Assembly: GCA_011032825.1 (NCBI GenBank)
Contig: JAADJZ010000003.1
Span: forward strand, 744,001 to 808,000
Direction: 5' to 3'
Source: Massariosphaeria phaeospora
Lineage: Eukaryota; Ascomycota; Dothideomycetes; Pleosporales
DNA: 64,000 nucleotides
Shown here in pieces: positions 45,001 through 54,738 of this stretch; position 1 is the stretch's first letter, and each line of letters opens with the position of its first letter. The notes under the pieces are model-generated. The model was not told the origin of the DNA. It ran no database searches and was given only the letters and a program-made list of their open reading frames with translations. Both the position numbers and the translations under genes were made by a program.

Positions 45001-45713
45001 GTTCGTTTTCCTTGTGAATCGTGCAAGACTGATCTTCGCCTGTGCGTGCCACATATGCGAGCGAGGGGAATATCTACGAATCCAAAGGTTTGCATCGTCG
45101 AATTCGGGATGATAATGGTTAGGTGTTCACCCTGGGTGAAGGAAATCATTGGTACATCCGTTGAGTCCCTCCATTTGAAGTTGTCTGACGCAACCAGGGA
45201 GATAGGGAATAAAACTGTGGGTTCACCGTTCGGATTGGGGGGTATCATTTCGGTAAGCGTATCGAGGAATGTTTGGAATACGTCCATCCATTTTGGTTCG
45301 GCGAGGCTAGGGAATGCTGGCTCCTTAGAGTGGACCCTGTCGTTCGGCCAGAATTTGGTAAACCCGATTTTCTGCTCGATCGCTCCTCTGACGATGAGGC
45401 CGGCGACAACCTTTGTCTCTTCCAGTTCAGTACCGCTTAGCATGACATGCCCAAGTCGCTGGAGATCAAGCGTTCTGAAGTGCTTCGCCACTTTATCCGA
45501 CTTGATAATCATTTTTTGGAGCGCGACACCGGCCCACCTTCGCCGAATCCGGGATGAGGTGTCGTCGCAGAAGACGTCGAAGTATTTTTCAGCTGTGGTG
45601 GGAAGTGAGGGGGCACTAAAACGCGTTGCTGAAGTGATCTGAAAAAGAAATCTATGGCCGACATCGTTATCAGGCGCGAGCAGGGCGGCGTCGAAATCGT
45701 CCTGTGAAGACAT
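42024..45713 (-). CDS. 1229-residue protein, axis-protein-like architecture (candidate Red1/SYCP2 type)
   Basis: Intronless frame; ATG at 45713. Three parts. Residues about 1-155 are helical and resemble an ARM-like bundle (RRWAGVALQKMIIKSDKVAKHF, VAGLIVRGAIEQKIGFTKFW). Residues about 160-295 read as a beta-rich, PH-like fold (VLFPISLVASDNFKW, MISFTQGEHLTIIIPN, FGFVDIPLARICGTHRRR, WDIVLELTPEPWTYLID). About 800 residues of disordered, Ser/Pro/Lys-rich sequence follow, with many basic runs and TP/SP sites. The last 120 residues form a coiled coil (VSKRVVRHIVDNETAVNDIVDTYAKDG to SMAREREEWAGEI). ARM-like plus PH-like head, long disordered middle and terminal coiled coil is the known architecture of meiotic axis proteins Red1, Rec10 and SYCP2. 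I infer that class from layout, not from recognised motifs; a different chromosome-associated role is possible. Confidence 0.8.
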   Translation of the reverse strand: MSSQDDFDAALLAPDNDVGHRFLFQITSATRFSAPSLPTTAEKYFDVFCDDTSSRIRRRWAGVALQKMIIKSDKVAKHFRTLDLQRLGHVMLSGTELEETKVVAGLIVRGAIEQKIGFTKFWPNDRVHSKEPAFPSLAEPKWMDVFQTFLDTLTEMIPPNPNGEPTVLFPISLVASDNFKWRDSTDVPMISFTQGEHLTIIIPNSTMQTFGFVDIPLARICGTHRRRSVLHDSQGKRTDHEPWDIVLELTPEPWTYLIDTTEHVGTEFTILFATEKDAKMCEQSITELVGPLTKPKASGSQLLNVSKIVTSTTSSQALKLQDTSLKKTVDKELHESNASRRPTSSQALSFGRPSASQTKDVGGASSVGERANDAAAVGDTVSTESQSFSNPSPRRTSQPAQESTAINAPGIPLQQLRPELTLPHPAPAQASSTSDENENEAQSGLKDKPSVAVVEYPEPQCISIPGALPRIQKPVRATFEKTTDRDEFELQEEESPKEKRRIGKTTSKGAGLSRVPATRKKLTTAKLATGKSKPKPKPKPRQQVNDTEDDEDPISSQIPLLSNGAPSSNANQPGTSHGTLKPSKPTMAIEKANKQASREGQSDLSSPYSPTEPRGNSRAKRRTAKAVNYKEPNSPLHSSSSIRPHRVEKTKNTNNAKATKTKTRPSKQPTPNISPAKHSVLANMLSKSLPTSKLGDEAKKISSNRQALTQPNDAKGSIAENDSNDMALIEVTDADSPQAELPTEAPPETTANPHLKRRAGSSPPSTPRTKRLRADNITGIETRDQPRLMMPPVSNAPLRILEDPSSPCKQQNPPSALKTTPHDGMDVSHDESQTSSRQIVTTSNTQPERRRTPLHQTVPRIHSSGSASIELLSSNSKPMPASPHAESTAISGHADTDLVDMEKQIAEYETAKSDPFKRRVKDHKLTAFARRLTGETVSDKELEIVEVSAQDETIIAKAVETPSHILPLPKTSLAPVKAFQAEMGNPAKVEKTTKYREQALGPPKKTVELKLQEKRAVEKGWSGPSAPQQTPRDAQHEAPEHDGDVDMEGDTTLVELEGEDPTLQASPLHIPSSPPPGSPGPPDPPSSHSSTSASPESDKEPTTPPSDAEEMEWENSLNPDQRSIHDQLIRVSKRVVRHIVDNETAVNDIVDTYAKDGEHLVKTFVDRHSTAFDDQFAEISGKKQALGKEFAVLADSMAREREEWAGEISMTRRVEQARASNKGKAAVRG

Positions 45714-46800
45714 CGTATGGTGAGAAGTCGAGGGCGACGATCATCCGGTGCAGAGCATAACGCGACGAAATGAGACAAAGTAACGCAATGAGACGTAGAC
45801 GACACAGACTTTTGGGCACCAGGACAGACGGCTTCGTTGACGGTTGAGTAGTGTAGCGACGACTGTGGTTGGGGGTCGAGGTGCGTTCGCTGATGGTTGA
45901 GCGAAGTGACGTGAGGGTTGAGCGACGTGACGTGAGTCGACTTGCCTGGAGGAAGGCACGCCGGATTTAATGCGGCAGGCACGAGGTGTTTAAAACGAAC
46001 GTCCCTGCAGTCCTAAGAATGACTGACACCGAAAAGATTCTCTCCTTTCACTGAACAGTAAACCACAAGGGAATGGCTCTGCATCATACCCACTTTACGA
46101 TACCGGAGTAATCTCTTTCACCTACGCGCCCCTACCTGAGGAAGCGCCGCGAACGCGAACTACTGGAACGGCGTGCAAGGCGGACGCTTGATTTGTGGGA
46201 GGGTCTCGGCGCGTGTAGTGATTGATACCATAGATGGCTGGTAGGGTAATGGCGACTCCTTTCATCGTCTATCAAATAGAATTTGCTCATGGTCGGTGAT
46301 GAGCAGGTCGCGTTACGCGAAACGCGTCGAAGAAGCACTAAGCCGATTACAGCTAGGCTCATTTTACGCGACCACGTTGTCAAGGGGCTCTGAATCTCGT
46401 CGTTCCAAAGGTCATTCTACATTCTTCTGGAATCTGTACAGACTTCGACCGCCTTATACTCGCACTTCAGAATTTCCAACTACCTACACCGGGGCGGGAT
46501 GTTCGCGCATGTCAGGTGACTGTTCCTTCAGCTTCGCGAACCCGCATGCTTTGGGAATGGTGCGGCCGAAAGGGGCAAGCCTCACAGGTGCCGCATCAGC
46601 AGAAGGCCTGTGCCGTATCATGAAAAACGCATGGGTGTAACAACAGCTGTCTCCACAAATACTGCGAAATCCCTCATGTGTACGAAGAGCATCGATAGCC
46701 GTTACTGCCGCGATTCCAGAATCACTTTTCAACGTCCGACCAATCGCATCATACTCGCGAACACTTTCCAGGAACGGGACTCGCCTAAGACAGCAGATTC
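45714..46800. other. Divergent intergenic 1.1 kb
   Basis: Promoters of the 1229-residue protein gene and of the first major facilitator gene. Contains a short GTGACGTGAG/GCGACGTGACGTGAG near-duplication at about 45906-45938. Small frames at 46132-46732 have no motif. Confidence 0.5.
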
Positions 46801-48799
46801 ATGGCCGAGGATACACCAAGCACAGTCGCAGCCGCAGCCGCAGCTTCGTCTGTTTCAACACCGGCAGTCGTCCCAATCCTCAGCAAAGCTAGATTGCACA
46901 TCATCATAGTAGGGTAAAATATGGACTCGATACCTTCGCAGTGTCTCGTTGTTGACTGGATAGGTTATGGCTCTGCCTGTTTATCTCAGCAATGGACACT
47001 ACTATCATTACAACCGGACTCATTAAGATCTCGAGCGAGTTCAACGGTTTAAGTCAGGCAGCATGGCTGATCACGGCGTACCTGTTGACGTACAATGGTA
47101 GGCTTAATCCTACTTTCACTAGAGCTTCATCATGATTTACGTTGAACAGCATTCTTGATGATCACTGCGAGACTCACTGATGTCTGGGGCCTGAAGACCA
47201 TCCTTTTGGCTTGCAACATCTTCTTTCTAATATTTTCCATGGCATGTGGCGGTGCGCAAAGTATGATCCAGTTGTAAGAAGACCCCTCGTGGCCACTGAA
47301 CATCTTGTTAACTTCATCAGGATAGTTTTTCGCGCTTTCCAGGGTATCGGAGGTTCAGGTCTCTACTCTCTCGTCTTCGTCGCCGTTATGAAGCTTGTCG
47401 ATCCGGCTCAAATGGGCTTCTATTCAGGTGTAGTAAGCTCTGTGTTCGCGATAGCCAATCTCTTGGGCCCTGTTTTGGGTGGCATTATCACGGACCATAC
47501 AACATGGAGATGGATGTTCTGGATAAAGTGAGCACAGTGGCCCGTCGACACTGTACTATCTGCTAACTTGCTGGCAGTGGTCCCATTGTCGGTACGTCCA
47601 TAGCCATACTCTTTCTCGCTATGCCTGGTTTGAAAGATGGAAAATCTACCAGGGAGCGGTTGCGGAATTTTGACTCACTGGGTGGAATACTCTCGGTTTG
47701 CTGGCCGATACCATTGCTCTTCGCGCTCCAAGAAGGCGGAGTACATTACGAATGGAACAGTGGCATCGTGATCGGGACTTTGGTAACTGGACTAGCTGCA
47801 TGTCTCCTTTTTGGAGGTTACGAAGCTTGGGTCTCGTACAAGACGACCAAAGATCCCGTTTTCCCTTTGAGATTTTTGACGAACCCGGCTATGGCGCTCC
47901 TGCTCTTGTAAGTCAAGAACCAAATCTTCCGATCACTCTAATTGTACCTTTGTAGGAGCATGTTTCTCCTTGGTATGCCATTCTACGTGGCGGTCATCCA
48001 ACTCCCGCAACGCTTTCAAAGCGTGAACTTCACGAGCGCCGAACGAGCCGGTATTCTTCTCCTCCCAGTCACAATGTTGACTCCCGTCGGCGCTATGGTT
48101 GCGGGTGCTCTGATGGGCAAGAAATTCAACGCGGAATATATTCTAGTGATCTCAACAGCGATCATCACCATCGGCGTCGGCCTGCTGGGTAGTCTGCCTG
48201 TCCATTCGAAATTCTCCAACGCAACGTACGGTTACGAAGTCATTACAGGCTTCGGGTTAGGTTTCGCTAGCTCGGCATACTACTTCCTGCTCTACACAAC
48301 GGTGGAAGAGAAAGACGCAGCAGTCGGTACCGGTGCGCTCAACATGGTGCGGACGTTGGGAGGTTGTGTCGCTATCGCTATCTGTTCAGCCCTACACCAT
48401 TCGGTCTTGAAAGACGACCTACCTATGTTCCTCAACCCGGAACAGATCAAGGATAGCCAGGACAACAATGCTGCCCTTGCGCAACTGTCAGCGGAAACTA
48501 GGGCAGATGTCGGACGCGTGTTCGGTAAGAGCTATAACAGACAATTCCAGGTCCTGTTAGCTTTTACCTGCTTGAACTTCCTAGTTGCGATGGTATTGGT
48601 CGTCGTCAGAAAGAAAAAGGGCATCTTCGGGTTGATGCCAGTCAGGCGAGAAGAAAACGAGTTTATGAAAGCTGCAGAGGAAATACCCGGCAAAGCTAAT
48701 GATATGAAGGAAATACCGAGTGAAGAGAAGGATAGACCGCAGCGACACGATCTTGATGGCCATGAAGACAGCAGGGCGAACGAGAGACTTGGTTCATAG
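46801..48799 (+). CDS. MFS drug:H+ antiporter (DHA2 / 14-TM type)
   Basis: Exons 46801..46913, 46964..47097, 47150..47273, 47321..47527, 47578..47907, 47956..48799; 583 residues, all junctions in frame. A proton-coupled efflux permease in the plasma membrane or vacuole. Seen: first helix IIIVGLWLCLFISAMDTTII (the D-T-I motif of DHA2), QAAWLITAYLLT, ITARLTDVWGLK (motif A-like), FRAFQGIGGSGLYSL (motif B and the glycine-rich stretch), [39 protein letters not shown] (motif C and the DHA2 signature), then eight further hydrophobic segments. A charged cytosolic tail closes it. This resembles pumps that export fungal toxins or drugs (AflT, Tri12-like), but no biosynthetic genes lie nearby, so substrate is unknown. 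Confidence 0.9.
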
Positions 48800-49385
48800 A
48801 AGGAAACTGGGAATATACTAAGCTTTCCATAAGCATTCCAGCTCCGTCCCCTTGCCAGGACTTGCCTGCGTTCGGACTCAGATCGGAGCGTCAAACACTT
48901 GCACCCGTTTTCCCGCACATGGTTGCCGGAAACTTAGCGTCGCCTTAGCGTCACTTCTGCGGATGGCCCGCACCCTCCCCGCACCAAGTAACGCCACGTT
49001 TCTTGGGGAAAGCAGTCGACGTGACGTCGCAATGTTGAAGTAGGTAGCAACCTCCAAGCGGAACGATGTCCGGCTATAAAAAGCGGTGATTGGTAAGAGA
49101 GAAAGAGATCCACAAAACCTGGTTATGATTAGGAACTGGGGTCACGAGAGGGAGGGGTGAAGTGTGGGGATCTGGGGAATTGCTACCGGTGATAGGTGGT
49201 ACGCTTGCCTCGGTCTGAATGCACTCGGAATCGAGTGGATGAAGCTCACATTCGCCTTCCCGTTGATCGGCGCACTTTTGTCCCATGGTAAAGAGTGCGC
49301 GCATATCCTTTCGTCACTGGTCCTCGTTCCTTCTCCACTTCACTCTCAAGACACTGCTGGAATTGCGATCTGAAAGTCATTCAGT
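48800..49385. other. Intergenic between two MFS genes
   Basis: 586 bp; promoter of the second transporter. No motif recognised. Confidence 0.5.
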
Positions 49386-51128
49386 ATGGCGACGACGCTT
49401 GAGAAAGGACACGATATTAGCCCAGAACGGGGATCGGACGAAAAGATCTCGAATGACGCAAATGGAATGCAACATCGGGACCCTCTTGCCGGTATTCCAG
49501 ATCCTGATGCTGGACTGAGTGAAGAGGAGCGCGCCATTCAAGTAGGTCTTGCCGACTCTTCTTCTTCCCAAGCTAACATTATCGCAGGATCGCAAACTCC
49601 TCTGGAAGCTCGACCTGAAGCTGATCCCATGGCTCTCGTTTTTATACCTCATATCGTTTTTAGACCGGACGAACATAGGCAATGCGAAGATTGATGGACT
49701 GCAAGAGGACTTGCGTTTGACGAACGGCCAATATAATGCGACGCTTTCGATCTTCTTCGTCTCGTATTCGGTGTTCGAGCCACTGACTAATATCTTGCTG
49801 AAGCGCCTGCGTCCCAGCGTCTTCATTCCGATTATCATGACTTGGTGTATGTACTAGCTATGCGTAAGGTGTTGGCATGTTGCTAACTGTGGAAAAAGGG
49901 GGGATCTGCATGGCCACCATGGGTCTTGTCCACAACTACGAAGGTCTGATGACTGCAGTAAGCTTATTAACCCAACAAGAGCTCGAACAGGTCTGACAAC
50001 AAGCAGCGCTGGTGGCTTGGAGTAGCAGAAGCAGGCCTTTTTCCAGGCGTGAACTACTATCTATCATGCTGGTACCGCCGCGGCGAATTCGGTATCCGAG
50101 CTGCCATCTTCTTTTCTGCCGCAGCCCTAGCTGGCTCTTTCGGTGGTCTGCTTGCTGCGGCAATAGCTCAAATGGACGGCATAGGAGGGAAACCCGGATG
50201 GGCCTGGATCTTCGTAAGCCACTCAAACTACCTTCCTACCACCAAAAGTCACACTCCGCTCTAACACACAATGCAGATTCTCGAAGGCCTAGCCACAGTC
50301 CTAATCGGCATAATAAGCTACTGGATGGTCCATGACTTCCCCGACGAAGCGCGGTTTCTCACGCCCGACGACCGCGCCCGCGTCATCCGCCGCCTCAAAG
50401 CCGACCAGCAATCGTCCGCCGAGCACGAAGCGTTCAAAATGGAGTACTTCTGGGCGTCGGTCAAAGACTGGAAGACGTGGGCCTTTGCCGTCATCTACAT
50501 GGGCTGCGACGGCTCGCTCTATGCCTTCTCGCTCTTCCTCCCCTCGATCATCAGCCAGCTGGGTTACGCATCCACGACGGCGAATCTGCTCAGCGTGCCG
50601 CCGTACGCTGGCGCAGCCGTGATGACCGTCTTCATCGGCTGGCTCGCTGACCGCACGCGCCAACGCGGGCTCTGCAACATCTTTGTTGCGCTGCTCGGCA
50701 TCGCGGGCTTCGCTATGCTGCTCGGGTCCTCGACACCCGGCGTGCAATACGCAGGAACTTTCCTCGGCGCCCTGGGCATCTACCCCTGCATCGCGAATAC
50801 CATCTCGTGGGCGTCCAACAACGTTGAGGGCGTCTACAAGCGCGGCGTCACGCTTGGCTTCGTCATCGGCTGGGGCAATCTCAACGGCGTTGTCGCGTCA
50901 AACATCTACCGCGGGCAAGACAAGCCGCGGTATCGCTTGGGGCATGGCGTCGTACTGGCGTATCTGGCGCTGTTTCTGCTGGGCGGGAGTATTGGGACGA
51001 GGGTTCTGCTGGCGCGCGAGAATAAGATGAGGGCGAGAGGGGATAGGGATGCGTGGGTGGAGGGCAAGAGCGAGAATGAGGTGGAGATGCTGGGGGATAG
51101 GAGGCCGGATTTTTTGTATACGCTTTGA
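49386..51128 (+). CDS. MFS anion:cation symporter (Dal5/Tna1-like, ACS family)
   Basis: Exons 49386..49541, 49588..49846, 49899..49957, 50007..50213, 50277..51128; 510 residues. ACS-family permeases import organic anions and vitamins such as allantoate, nicotinate, biotin precursors or pantothenate with protons. Seen: a charged N-terminus, then KLDLKLIPWLSFLYLISFLDRTNIGNAKIDGL (the ACS signature at helix 1), SYSVFEPLTNILLKRLRPSVFIPIIM, MTWWGICMATMGL (rebuilt with the GTATGT donor), RWWLGVAEAGLFPGVNYYLSCWYRRGEFGIRAAIFF (ACS hallmark), GWAWIFILEGL and HDFPDEARFLTPDD. A twelve-helix layout with a large central loop. Substrate cannot be told. Adjacent to but unrelated in subfamily to the upstream DHA2 gene. 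Exons 3 and 4 are short (59 and 207 nt). Confidence 0.9.
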
Positions 51129-52124
51129 GGGCGGGGCAGGGGGTACGTACGTATGGCGCGGAGCCACAGGTGGTGGCTATTTAGTAGTCCGCAGCAAAAC
51201 CGCTATGTTGACCTAGGAATCACATTTGTCGTATACTTTCCATCCAATACCACCATCCATATAGAATCCAGGCGTCAACTCTCAGCACTCCTTACTCCTT
51301 CCCTGCATTTCCCTCCAAAACATCCCCGTCTTCTTAGCCAGCACCACCACTCTATAACGACGTCGAGGCCGAGTCGACAGTCGACCATGCCATGCCACGC
51401 CATGCTTTATCACCCATCTGCGCACGCAGAGAGATCCAGAGTTCCGAGAGGCGCTGCGCTGCGATCCATTCGTCGTTCCAGTCCCGAGCCGAATACTATG
51501 CGCACTTAATTCGCGGCAGTACAGATCAGATCAGATCCGGATGCAGTAACAAGTCGGCTTCCAGCCACCCGTAGCGCGCCTAGCCAGAAAGGATACAGGA
51601 TATAGGATACAGGATACAGGATACAGGATACAGGATACAGGATACAGGATACAGGATACAGGATACAGGATACAGGATACAGGATACAGGATGAAGGACA
51701 CAGGATGAAGGATACAAAATACAAGATAGTGCATGAGATGTCAGCTTCGGGAACTCGTTGGCAAGACTAATAAATCCAATCTATCATAGACTGTGGTAGA
51801 CGACATTGTGGTATGTATTGGAGCATACCGTTTTCTCTAATGTGATGGTGGATTGACTGGTTTCCATCCCGGCGACTTCTACTCAATTAGCTGCGGTCAG
51901 CGAAGGGGGCCGAGAGTGAACTGACGCACTGCACTGGTCTGGCCTTTGGTAGTTGCGTAAGTAAAACAAACGCTCGAGAATAACACACACATCACATCCC
52001 CCCAAACACTCCCTTGCTACTCTGACTCTAAACAATTACATTCACATAAATATATACTTTCGAAATTAGCGCCGATTAAGTCAAGTGCGCGCGCGGTACA
52101 ACCCAAAAACCCCACACTACAACC
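51129..52124. other. Convergent intergenic 1 kb with minisatellite
   Basis: 3' flanks of the ACS transporter and the catalase; the middle holds the heptamer array at 51591-51688. The minus-strand frames across the array encode only the repeat. Nothing else seen. Confidence 0.6.
51591..51688. repeat. Heptamer minisatellite (GGATACA)x14
   Basis: Fourteen head-to-tail 7-bp units, all GGATACA except the second (GGATATA). The array decays at 51689-51720 into ggatgaa, ggacaca and ggataca-like units. One strand is C-free over the array. Confidence 0.95.
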
Positions 52125-54681
52125 CTACTGATCAAGCGGATACCGATCCAAGAACTTGAACTGCGTCAACCCCTCCTCAAGCTTACCCACAATCGCCGCC
52201 ACCCCACTCGAAGCAAACACACCGGGCGTATCCACCACAATGCCCACCGCCTCGAACGCCTTGCTTCCCGAGCCGACAGCGGCAACCGGCTTCCCCCACC
52301 GGTAGCCGTCCTGCAGGATCTGGAGCGGGCGACCAGGCGGGAAGAAGGTCGAGCGAGCGTGCGCGGGCTTGGCCGTCGAGTTTGAATGCGAGAGGTCGTT
52401 GGACGAGGTGAAGAGACCGTCGGCGCCGTCGGCAACGACAATGGCGTCGAATTGCGAGGCGTCGGAGATGGAGTATGTTTGGTCGACGCTGTCAGATAGC
52501 ACCTCGGCTACGACGACCAAGTCGACTTTGAGGGCCGCGAGGGCGGCTTTGAGGTCGGCGGTGCTGGAGTTGCTGGAGGCTGCGGTCAGGTATCCGACCT
52601 TGAGACCGTCGAGCTTGAGCAGCTTGTCCTTGGCGACGGAAACGCCCATGGTGGTGTTGTCGTGGTAATATGTTGGGTCGGCCTCGGGCGCAGAGAGACC
52701 GAGGGCGTCGGCCACGCGGACGGCAATGTCGTGGCTGACGCGGTTCAATTGGATGAGCACGTTGTTCTTGACGACGGAACTCTTCAGGTTGGATGTCTCA
52801 AAGCGGATAGCGTTAATGACAAACTGCTGCTCCACGGGGAGGAGAGAGTTGAAGAAGAGTCTGGGTTGCGTCCAGACATCGGCGAAGGTGGCTGAGACGG
52901 TGCGGAGAAGTTTGCCTGAGACAGACCTGTTGGGTGCCGTGAAGAATCCTCTGCCATCGGTCTGGTTTGCCTGACGCGGTGAGCCCTTGTTGAGAGTATT
53001 AGGGCTGTAAGCGGCGGTGTTCAGAGGAATGAACATTTGTCCTATATGCAGTCAGCAGGCGTTTGCATAATCATTAGAATAGGATCACGCACCAGCACCA
53101 TCCCGGTTATTGTTATGCCAAGCAGTACGCGGCTGGTTGATAGGCAGCTGTTCAAAGTTGGGGCCACCGTGGCGGTTGAGCTGCGTGTCGAGGTAGGAAA
53201 ATATCCGGCCTTGAAGTAGGGGGTCGTCTGTAAAATCAATGCCTCTTACAATATGTCCAGGTTGAAACTACCAAGGTCAGCATTGATGTAGCCAATAGTA
53301 AGAGAGGGAATTACCATGACTTGCTCTGTCTCCGCGAAATAGTTTCGGGGATTCCGGTTCAACGTAAGCTTTCCTAGCGGAGTGAACGGAACTAGCTCTT
53401 CGGGCACGATTTTGGTGGGATCAAGCAGGTCGAAACCGAACCGTTCTTGATCTTCCTCCTCCATGATTTGTGCCTCAAACTACTTGTGGTTAGCATCTGT
53501 CAATTTAGTGAACGTGCGATTGCAACGTACCACCCATTCAGGATAAAGCTCATTTTCAATGGAATCGAACAAATCCTGGCGGTGGTAATCCGCGTTTTTA
53601 CCTGCGGTCACTTGTGCTTCCTCCCAAAGCAGAGAAGCTTTGCCCTGGAGCGTCCTGAAGCGGAATTTGACAAGCTTGGATTTGCCCTCATCCGTCACAA
53701 AGCGGAACGTGTGGACACCCCAGCCATCCATATGCCTGTACGACCGCACCGTTCCATGTCCACTCATAGCCCAGAACAATGTGTGCAAGGTGCTGGGCTG
53801 CTGACTGAAGAAATCCCAAGCGGAGTCGTGGGCAGTTGCTGCTTGTGGCATTTCACGATCGGGCTCAGGCTTCACCGCGTGGACCAAATCCGGAAACTTG
53901 ATAGCATCCTGAATAAAGAAGACTGGAATATTGTTTCCGACAATATCTACGCGGGAATGTTAGCGACGTTTGCGGATGCTTGACGGAAATCCACGTATAT
54001 AGAGCAGCACCTATAGCTGTCCTGGCCCTGGCGTTGAAAAGAGGAGCAATAGAGTTCGATGTTTAGAACAAGAGATACTTACCAAAGTTACCCTCATCTG
54101 TATAGAACCTAACTGCGAAGCCATGGACGTCTCTGACTGTATCGGCAGAGCCGCGGCTTCCAGCAACAGTGGAAAACCGGACGAAAACGTCCGTTTCTTT
54201 CTCAGCAGACTTCAGAAAGGAAGCTCCAGTAATGTTCGACCAGTCGCCGTAAGAAGTGAAGGTACCATGTGCTCCGGCACCTCTCGCATGGACAGCTCTT
54301 TCAGGAACTCTTTCGTGGTCTGTGTCATGTCAGTGGACGCTTACTAGTGACTGATGCAAAGAGGACGAAAGTAAGCTTACCAAAGTGCGTGATCTTCTGA
54401 CGAAAAATAAAGTCTTCCAGGAGTGTAGGGCCACGTTCACCAGCAGTCAGGCTTTCCTGATCCGACATAGGCCCACCCACATCACTAGTGAGGTAGGCAT
54501 CGCTGTCATCAAGCTCGTATTGCTTCAAGAACTCTTCGGTCGATTTAGTAGCAGGTAAATCTCTTCGAACCCGAGGATGATCAGCTGGAAGGTCCCGAGC
54601 ATCATTTTCCATGTACGGACATGATGCGTGAACGACAGTGGTGCACACAGCAAGCGCTGCGAAGAAGCGTGATGCGACCAT
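52125..54681 (-). CDS. Secreted large-subunit monofunctional catalase (CatB/HPII-like)
   Basis: Exons 54681..54381, 54319..54083, 53946..53531, 53479..53315, 53267..53093, 53041..52125; 736 residues. Decomposes hydrogen peroxide with heme. A signal peptide ([19 protein letters not shown]) indicates secretion or a cell-wall location. Catalytic residues are all present: His111 ([10 protein letters not shown]), Asn184 ([11 protein letters not shown]) and the heme ligand Tyr398 ([14 protein letters not shown]). Their spacing (73 and 287 residues from His) is identical to E. coli HPII. The C-terminal 150 residues form the class I amidotransferase/flavodoxin-like domain of clade-2 catalases ([17 protein letters not shown] onward). 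Putative N-glycosylation sites include NITG and NRSV. Six exons, introns 45-140 nt. Similar in plan to Aspergillus CatB. Confidence 0.94.
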
Positions 54682-54731
54682 TTTCGTTGAGGACGTACAG
54701 AGTGCAAACAACGAGGGGAAGGACAAGAGAC

Positions 54732-54738
54732 TTTATAT
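54732..54738 (-). promoter_or_regulatory. Candidate TATA box of the catalase gene
   Basis: Minus-strand CATATAAAG about 50 bp upstream of the ATG at 54681. Good sequence; short leader implied. Confidence 0.4.

Noticed and set aside
51506..51734. Minus-strand frames encoding YPVSCIL-type repeats
   Set aside because: They are translations of the GGATACA minisatellite; a 7-bp unit gives the same peptide in every frame and there is no other gene signal.
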